From Yamagishiella unicocca (lineage: Eukaryota > Chlorophyta > Chlorophyceae > Chlamydomonadales > Volvocaceae), in NCBI GenBank assembly GCA_003116995.1, contig BDSL01000035.1:806001-870000 (forward strand): a stretch of DNA of 64,000 nt, given 5' to 3'. Shown here in pieces: positions 57,512-64,000 of this stretch. Each line of letters begins with the position of its first letter. Position 1 is the stretch's first letter. Position numbers and translations under genes: made by a program. The notes beneath the pieces are model-generated. The model was not told the DNA's origin and made no database searches. It saw only the letters and a program-made list of their open reading frames with translations.

Positions 57512-60500
57512 ATGGGCTGCGGAGCTAGCAAAGCGGTAAGACAGCTGACTAGACGCCGACATGTCGCGTTTGCGCGCTGACCTTGCAGTGCGCCGGTATG
57601 GTCAATACTTGTGTCGCACGAGATATTACCATATCGTACATAGAGTAGTTGGTTCATGGAAGTGAGCGCGTTAGGCTTGTAGTGGGACGAGTGGGCCGCG
57701 CGGGTGCGCCGGAGTAAAGCTTGGGCCTGTTGGGAACGGTTGCCATGCGCGCTGCATTTTTTTAATCCAGCAGGCTATATATATCAGCCCTCATTCCCGC
57801 TTGAGGGTACTGTTAGTCAGCTGGTTAACTTGCCGGTAACGCGGCCCATCGTTGTCGTGCTACCGGCTTACTTTGCAGGCGCCCACGGGCTCCGCAGTAG
57901 ACGCCCCAAAAGTCGCGCGGAGGCTCGATATGACTTCGTCGCTGGACATTGCCCCGCCGTGTGGTGCTGCCACACGCCATGATGCCCACGTCTCAAGGGT
58001 TAGTCCTTACTTGGCAGGGACGGAATGCTGTGCACCTAGCGGGTGGCGCAAGCGTTGGGCTACAGCCAACGGGAGCGCAGGCCCCCTGCGTACTCAGAGC
58101 ATGCGTTGCGTCGCGCCGCGCCGCGCGGGTGGGTGTGCAAGTGCGGTGATGAACCTTCCGAGGCCCCTTCACGCTTGGAGTCCTTCCAAGTAATGAGAAC
58201 AGGAGAACAGAGCCAGCGCAAACGCGTACCCCCTTGCTGCTGCGCTTGCCCGCTCGCAGGCCGCTGTGTCCCTGGCCTGGTTACAGCAGTTGGCTGCAAG
58301 AGACGGAATGCGGGATCGTGGGGTAACCACCGGCGACTTGGTTATGCAGGTAGTTAAGCCGGCAACCGCTGACGCCCGGTGCCGCTACACGGACCTGATG
58401 TTGCGCGAGCCTTCCCTCCAAGGCGCCGTGTCCCAGGGGAGGCCGTTCTACTTCATAAGCCACACCTGGTCCCGGCCCTTTGCGGAGACGCTCGACATGC
58501 TGGCGAGCCACTTTGAGCCTGAGCGGCAGCGGGTGTGGAGGCAGAAGGACGGCCAGCCGCTGCCGCCCCTTGCTCCCCACGAGGTGTTTGTGTGGTTCGA
58601 CATATTCGCAGTGGTGAGTAGCGGGGTGACGTACACAGTGTCTGTCAAAAAAGGTATCCGCCTATGCTGAAAACAAGATATATAGTACGTTAATAACGTG
58701 TACAACATGAGCGGAGATACCAGTACTACCTGCCAGCTGCAGACAAACCGATTGCTGGTGCTGTGTTGGGGTTTCAGGGTTTGAGGTCGGAAATCGATCC
58801 CGCAATGTTGGCCAGTTTCGGTTGGATTCGATAGGCGAAGGCTCAGTGGTCTGGTGGGGGAAGCTAGGCGACGGAACCTCACTCACTGGCATCCAACACT
58901 TGCTGTCCTCCTACACAGCGTAATGTCGCTGGGCTGGTCTGGGGTTTTGCCTCCCCTTCCTATCCTGTTACTCTTTAAGTAACGCACGCCTCGCAGCAAG
59001 TTGGGCACGGCGGCTGCACCGGGGGCTACGTGGCTATGGTCGTGACGGGGCAACGGCACGCAGGAGCGGAGTAAAGCCGCCCCTGGCCCCCTCGTGAGGT
59101 CGCCCCTCCTCCATCGCCCCTCACCCCTCGTCCCTCGCCCCTCACCCCTCACCCCTCGTCCCTCGCCCCCCGCCCCTCGTCCTCCCAGAACCAGCACATG
59201 GTCGGGCAGGAGAACAGCGACTTGGCCGCGCTGTGCGAGGCGGTGGTGGATGCCCAGGAGACCCTCATGGTGCTGGACCCGGAAGGCGTACTGGTCACCC
59301 GCATCTGGTGCCTCTATGAGGCGTGGCAGAGCAGCAGGGCTGGGATGGCCAAGTTACGGTTGCTGTCGTACGGAATCATGACCGAGCAGCTGGAAAAGGT
59401 TGGCATCAGGGGCGGAGCCATGCGAGAAAGGGGCGGGACGGGTGTGGAGGCTGGGAAAAGGCGGCCGGGGAGAGAGCAATGAGACTGGCCGGAAGGGGAA
59501 ATTGAGAATGGGTCAGGAGGTTGGGGGAACGAGGCGGAGCGGTGTCACTGACGGGGGTGGGCGAAGGTAGTCAATCGTAAGCTTGGCAGAAGCGCAACGT
59601 AGCGATTTGGAGGGTAACCCCAGCAGGGGGGAAGGGCTTGTGCCAATGTGTTTGCATCACGCCACTGGCGTAGCCTTGGGTAGCTATCTGCCGTGCAATG
59701 CCGTACCACCATGCGTTCTGCCGCCGCCAGGTCTTTATCGACCTGGACGTCAGCTGCGCTGAGGCCGCCGTGGAGGCCGACCGGGTCCGCATCTTAGCTG
59801 ACATCGAGCGGGATGTTGGCAGCTTGCACGACATGACCCACCGTCTCAAGGACGTCCTGGTCGCTGGCACGGTGGCGCAAGTACCCCCGGTGGACTCGGA
59901 GTGGACACATTTCGCGTCCTTTGAGCTGGCGACCGCTGCATGGCTCTGCGAATTGTACGGCCGGCTGGACGACGCGGAACCGCTGTCCAGGCGGGCGCTG
60001 GAGTGCAGGGAGCGGGTGCTGGGGCCGGATCATCCGGACACACTCACTGCTGTCAACAACCTGGCGGCCTTGATGCAAACGCAAGGCAAGCTGGAGGAGG
60101 CGGAACGGCTGCAGCGGCGAGCGCTGGAGGGCAAAGAGCGAATCCTGGGCCCAATGGACCCAGAAACACTCACTACCGTCAACAACCTGGCGGGCGTGCT
60201 AGGCGCTCAGGGCAAGATGGACGAAGCGGAGCCGCTGTTGAGACGAGCGCTGGAGGGCCGTGAGCGAGTGTTGGGCCCAAATCACCATAACACACTTGGG
60301 GCTCTCAACAACCTGGCACACCACCTGCAGCTACAAGGCAAGTCCGACGAGGCGGAGCCGCTGTGCAGGCGCGTCGTCGAGGGCCTGGAGCGAGTGCTGG
60401 GCCCCAGCCACCCCGACACATTCGCCTCGCTCAACAACCTGGGGCAGCTGCTGCAGTCCCAGGGGAAGTTGGACGAGGTGGAACCGCTGTTGAAGCGAGC

Positions 60501-60765
60501 GCTGGAGGGCAGCGAGCGAGTGCTGGGCCCCAATCACCCGGACACGCTGCTCTCTGTGAAGAACCTCGCGGACCTGCGGCAGCGCCAGGACCGGGTGGCG
60601 GAAGCAGAGTCGCTGTACAGGCGGGCGGTGGAAGGCTACGAGCGGGTGCTGGGACCAGAGCACCACTACACCAGCAGGTCCATCAGGGATCTGGCAGACC
60701 TGCTGCGGCGTCAGGGCCGGGTGGAGGAGGCGGACCGCCTGCACAAGCCGAAAATCGTGGGCTAG
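57512..60765 (+). CDS. myristoylated TIR/HET-like domain protein with kinesin-light-chain-type TPRs
   Basis: Five exons, all phase 0: 57512-57535, 57879-57998, 58260-58613, 59189-59398 and 59731-60765, giving 580 aa. The first exon codes only MGCGASKA, with Gly2 for N-myristoylation and Cys3 for palmitoylation, so the protein should sit on a membrane. Residues 9-48 are a variable linker. About 100-235 is an alpha/beta domain: FYFISHTWSRPFAETLDML (from 111), VWFDIFAVNQHM (159-170), LCEAVVDAQETLMVLDP and RIWCLYEAW (204-212). The F-x-SH-x-W, D-x-F-x-NQ and R-x-WCL-x-E motifs resemble TIR and HET-type signalling domains. A helical linker leads to at least six 42-residue TPRs of the kinesin light chain kind (LGPDHPDTLTAVNNLA unit). 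Direct role is unknown. A recognition or signalling protein is inferred from the layout. Confidence 0.8.
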
Positions 60766-60837
60766 GTCGAACACAGCCCAGGATACGCTCGCTTAGTCAA
60801 ATAGTAAGTTGTAGAACGCCCGCAGCGTTAGGAGAAG

Positions 60838-61012
60838 TTGCTTGGACGAGGCAGAGGCACTACTCGGGGGGCCGCTGGAGGGCAGTGATGCGCGACTGCT
60901 GGGCCCAAGCCACCCTGACAAGCTCACCCTGGCACGCCGAAACGTCTGGCGGACATGCCAGTATGACCAGGCTTGGCTGTCGTACGGGCAGGTGCTGGAA
61001 GGCTGTGGTTGA
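60838..61012 (+). pseudogene. orphaned extra TPR unit after the stop of the TIR/HET-TPR gene
   Basis: The frame reads LDEAEALLGGPLEGSDARL, LGPSHPDKLTLARRNVW and CQYDQAWLSYGQVLEGCG, then stops. This is one more kinesin-light-chain-type unit, about 75 bp past the stop at 60765. It is either a decayed repeat now in the 3' UTR or an alternative last exon. Confidence 0.6.
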
Positions 61013-61376
61013 GTGCTGTGCCAATTCCACGTTCACAGCTTGCGCGTCCAACAGTTCCCCGTCCTCTCCTGCGAGCAATCTGGCTAGAGCCCTCTGCAAT
61101 CGAACGGAAGGACGGAAGGATCGTCGAGAGGCATTCGTTGCGACGCGCCTTAGGACAGGAACACGCCTGCTCGTTTTACTGTGCAACTCACGGTTGACAC
61201 AAGATGTGAAGTTGCAAACGGCAATCGGCAATTTAGCACTGTGACTCGTACGACCTATGGAACAATGATTTGTGGGTATGGAACCCTGCTGGCTCGTGAA
61301 GAACCACTGTTTGCTTACTGCCAAAATTGCAGGGCACATATATTAGACAGGGGAACATGGCCTGACATCGCTTACG

Positions 61377-61381
61377 TGTAA
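61377..61381 (+). terminator. poly(A) signal TGTAA, candidate for the TIR/HET-TPR gene
   Basis: First TGTAA on the plus strand after the stop, about 610 nt downstream. Confidence 0.4.
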
Positions 61382-61382
61382 A

Positions 61383-62810
61383 GCGCATGTGGGATGCCAT
61401 TAAAATTATGTACATGGTTCGCATACCGCTGTTTTCCTGTATGCTTCCGCTGTCCGCGGTGCTGCTATGTGAATAAACAGGAGGAGTCAGCATCTTGAAT
61501 CCTGCACGTCGTTATAACCCTATGGTTAGCAGTGCGTTCCGTTGTTGGTTGCTGTGATATGAAGGGTTTGCGAGGGAGGGGGGCTGAGTGATGCGGCTCT
61601 GCTAATGGCAATAGCAGAGCCATTGCCGCCGCCGCAGCTGTTGATGTTCCTACCATTGATCCGAGGGCGTAATAAAGTTTGTGGCGCTGTGAGGCGCTGT
61701 GCTGGTGGATTGGGGTAAGGAGGCGCATATCAGATGATCGTGTACTGACCCTGATCGCGGCCTGTGATGGTGCCACTAGATATGACGTTCCGCTGGCAAA
61801 TCACGGCCATACCAACCGGTTTGGGTGCTTTGCCGCCTCAGGTGTAGGACGTTTGCCCAGGTGCATCCTTGGTGGTTCCCGCTCCGGGTACCACGTGCTT
61901 TAACGTCGGTTACGGTAGCTTTAGCCTGACAGGTGCATGCAGTCATGTAATCGGTTGGGCGAATCTAAAGCTTCGCAGCCGGCGACTCTGTCAACATACG
62001 TGTGCGTGTGTGTGTGTGCGCGCGCGCGATGGCCTGCCAAAATGGCACTCATACCGTACTGCGGTGTGAAAGCCCTAGTCTTGCTGTGATTACTTGACTA
62101 GGGCTGTCGCCTGATCGGTAGTATTCAATTTGCCTGCATTTAGGGTCCTTCTTTGGGGAACGCCCTCTGTAAGACAATCTATTGGGGAGGAGTTGGCGGT
62201 GCACAACAAGCAACACAATAGCGCATTTGTGTTTTAACAATACAAAAATATTTCAGTAGTTCTACATGTGCGTGGATATTACGTACAGGCTATGGAGAAC
62301 GTATTCCGCGTGCGCAATAACTGTCAGGAATTGGCACACACGGTGTGCTCAACATACATAGGTTGCGGGACATTTTCCTTGGGCAGTGTCTTGTCTTTAA
62401 ATGCTACTGGCGATTTTGCGTTGTGAAGGAGTTGGGCGGAAGGGCCATCTGAACGGCTCTTTGCTGCCAAAGCCGATGTTACATCACAAGGTGCTTCTAT
62501 ACTTTGTTTACCACGAGTGACAGTGACGCTGTAAAGACCGGTGACATAGTTGCAGCGTGAGACGACGGCCGACGGTGCGACGGACGTGGACGCTGTCGTA
62601 CAGTATTGCCGCATGCTTCGCATTAGGAACTCTCACTATGCTTGCAGCTGGCAGTTGATCAACACAACCCGGCAAAGCTGTACGTTAGGTATCCTTACAT
62701 AACGTTTTGTGGATAATAGATAATTAGTGCTGGAGTGCTGGTACGCCGACACCTCTGAACGGGCCCCTGCACCTTAACCGGCTTAAAAATAGCTAGCCCA
62801 CAGTGTGTTT
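61383..62810. other. intergenic spacer between the two paralogues
   Basis: No gene is supported. A TG/CG dinucleotide run lies at 61997-62028. Confidence 0.45.
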
Positions 62811-62813
62811 ACA

Positions 62814-64000
62814 ATGGGCTGTGGCGCTAGCAAGGCGGTGAGATGGCTCGCAACAGGGCCACTGCCAGTCCGGCCGCTGCCTCCGACATGTCTTCTGAGT
62901 GTTCGCATTGCGGTTCGGGCAGTGGTAGAGCTGCACATATTACCGAATAAGTTATGAAATAAGCAGAAGACGTGGCTCACGAAATAAGCCAGGCCCTGTG
63001 GCGGGGGCGGGGGCGGAGCTCGGCCGAAAGCGGACTGAGCGCAACTTTAGCCGGCTGTGACATATCGTTAAGATACAGTACCAGATTGGAAATCCAGCAG
63101 GCTGGCAAGCCTGCTGCAAGGTTCCCTTCTGTCTGCCGTGACACCTACGCTTGTCGTTCTATGGATTACTTTGCAGGTGCTCGCTAGCCCTGCAAGCGAT
63201 GGTCCAGGATGTCCGCCGAAGCTTGGTGTAGTGACGCCGATTGGCTCTGGTGCACAATATGGCGATGCCAAAGGCGTGTCAGAATCAACGGCTTTTGGCT
63301 CGTCGCAGCGTCAAGACACAAATAGCTTTGTTCGTTTAGCAACACGCCATGAATCGCACGTCTCAAGGGTACGTCTTAACATGACGGTGGGGCAGCAGAC
63401 CGATGGCAGCGAGGGTCGCCAGCATGGGGGACGCCAAGGGGAAGCAATAATGTCCAGGGACGAGGGACCTGTCGATAGAACATGCCGCGGGCGATGTCCA
63501 ACAAACGCCCCGCGAGAGCTTGGCCCGTGGTGCAGCTTGCGGCTGTGGGCTGGCTCCTCTGAAACATCACGGACAGCGGCTATTGTTTTGGGGGGTTGAG
63601 AGGAAGCCGTGGACACGACACAGGAGCAGTAGGGTAGGAACTAGGAAGGGGAGGGCTACAAAAGGACGCGTGCCGGATTGGGCGGGTGCGTCTCCCTGGG
63701 CTGGTCATGGTCGCATTGGTGAAGCCGGCAAACGGGCGTTGTCACATGGGTGAGGGCTGCCGCTGGCGAGGGCTCCGCGACCGCTTCTGCGCGTCTCGGG
63801 GATCGTCCGGGGATCTTCTGCGCGTCTCGGGGATCGTCCGGGGATCTTCTGCGCGTCTCGGGGATCGTCCGGGGATCTTCTGCGCGTCTCGGGGATCTTC
63901 TGCAACCTGGTTTGCTGCAACCTGGCCGCATGGTGCCGCCCGCTAGCCAGCGAATAACACGTTACGTCACGCGTGCTGCTGCTGCTTCGCAACCATCATC
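62814..64000 (+). CDS. second MGCGASKA paralogue, 5' part only (runs off the window)
   Basis: Exon 1 at 62814-62837 codes MGCGASKA, the same eight residues with the same donor position as at 57512. Exon 2 at 63177-63368 is phase 0, follows the same TTACTTTGCAG acceptor and ends ATRHESHVSR before GTACGT, parallel to ATRHDAHVSR before GTTAGT in the first gene. Between these anchors it differs and is longer (64 against 40 residues). The exons for the TIR/HET-like and TPR parts are not in the remaining 630 bp and should lie to the right. A tandem duplication is the simple explanation. Confidence 0.7.
63784..63902. repeat. 31-bp minisatellite, 3 full units plus a partial
   Basis: Units (CTTCTGCGCGTCTCGGGGAT...) start at 63784, 63815, 63846 and 63877, in the presumed second intron of the paralogue. 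Confidence 0.95.

Noticed and set aside
63784..63902. Regular 31-bp repeats considered as a CRISPR-like array
   Set aside because: The units are contiguous without spacers, in a eukaryotic intron; it is an ordinary minisatellite.

Overview
This window looks like nuclear DNA of a volvocine green alga, most likely the genus Chlamydomonas or a close relative. It is GC-rich, the genes are cut by many short GT-AG introns with C-rich acceptor tracts, TGTAA poly(A) signals are common, and simple repeats and retroelement debris fill the spacers. The clearest anchor is a complete 20-exon IFT88 gene whose reconstructed product (783 aa) is close to the length I remember for the C. reinhardtii protein. 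All gene models were assembled by hand from splice sites and codon phase; none was checked against transcripts or databases.

Layout. 0.2-1.2 kb: a secreted Pro-rich cell-wall-type protein (-). 2.4-7.3 kb: a transposon graveyard with two 5'-truncated copies of one LINE, a fold-back palindrome, a long inverted repeat and a decayed ORF with a weak tyrosine-recombinase look. 7.3-10.7 kb: no supported gene. 10.8-14.4 kb: a NAR1-type formate/nitrite transporter (-). 15.6-19.2 kb: a large low-complexity AT-hook protein (+). 20.2-24.2 kb: a secreted M14 carboxypeptidase (-). 25.4-26.5 kb: a small four-exon orphan gene (-). 26.9-33.3 kb: an intact Ty3/gypsy chromovirus with identical 182-bp LTRs and a perfect 5-bp target duplication. 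33.4-35.4 kb: the dynein assembly factor TWI1/PIH1D3 (-), head to head with IFT88 (+, 36.0-44.1 kb). 46.4-47.8 kb: a secreted dirigent-like protein (-). 50.9-52.5 kb: a plastid-targeted HutX/ChuX-like protein (+), convergent with a Cys-rich protein of unknown function (-, 53.2-55.1 kb). 55.8-57.2 kb: LINE-like debris. 57.5-64 kb: two tandem paralogues that start MGCGASKA (a myristoylation/palmitoylation signal); the complete one joins a TIR/HET-like domain to kinesin-light-chain-type TPRs, and the second runs off the window.

How the genes relate. TWI1 and IFT88 both serve cilia (dynein pre-assembly and IFT-B transport) and share a 674-bp spacer, so a common promoter is plausible. The other cellular genes show no pathway link. 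The points most worth following are the phage-Dam-like domain and the in-frame UGA gag/pol junction of the retrotransposon, its probable insertion in the TWI1 3' UTR, the lipid-anchored TIR/HET-TPR gene pair, and a minisatellite that has triplicated a splice donor in the transporter gene.
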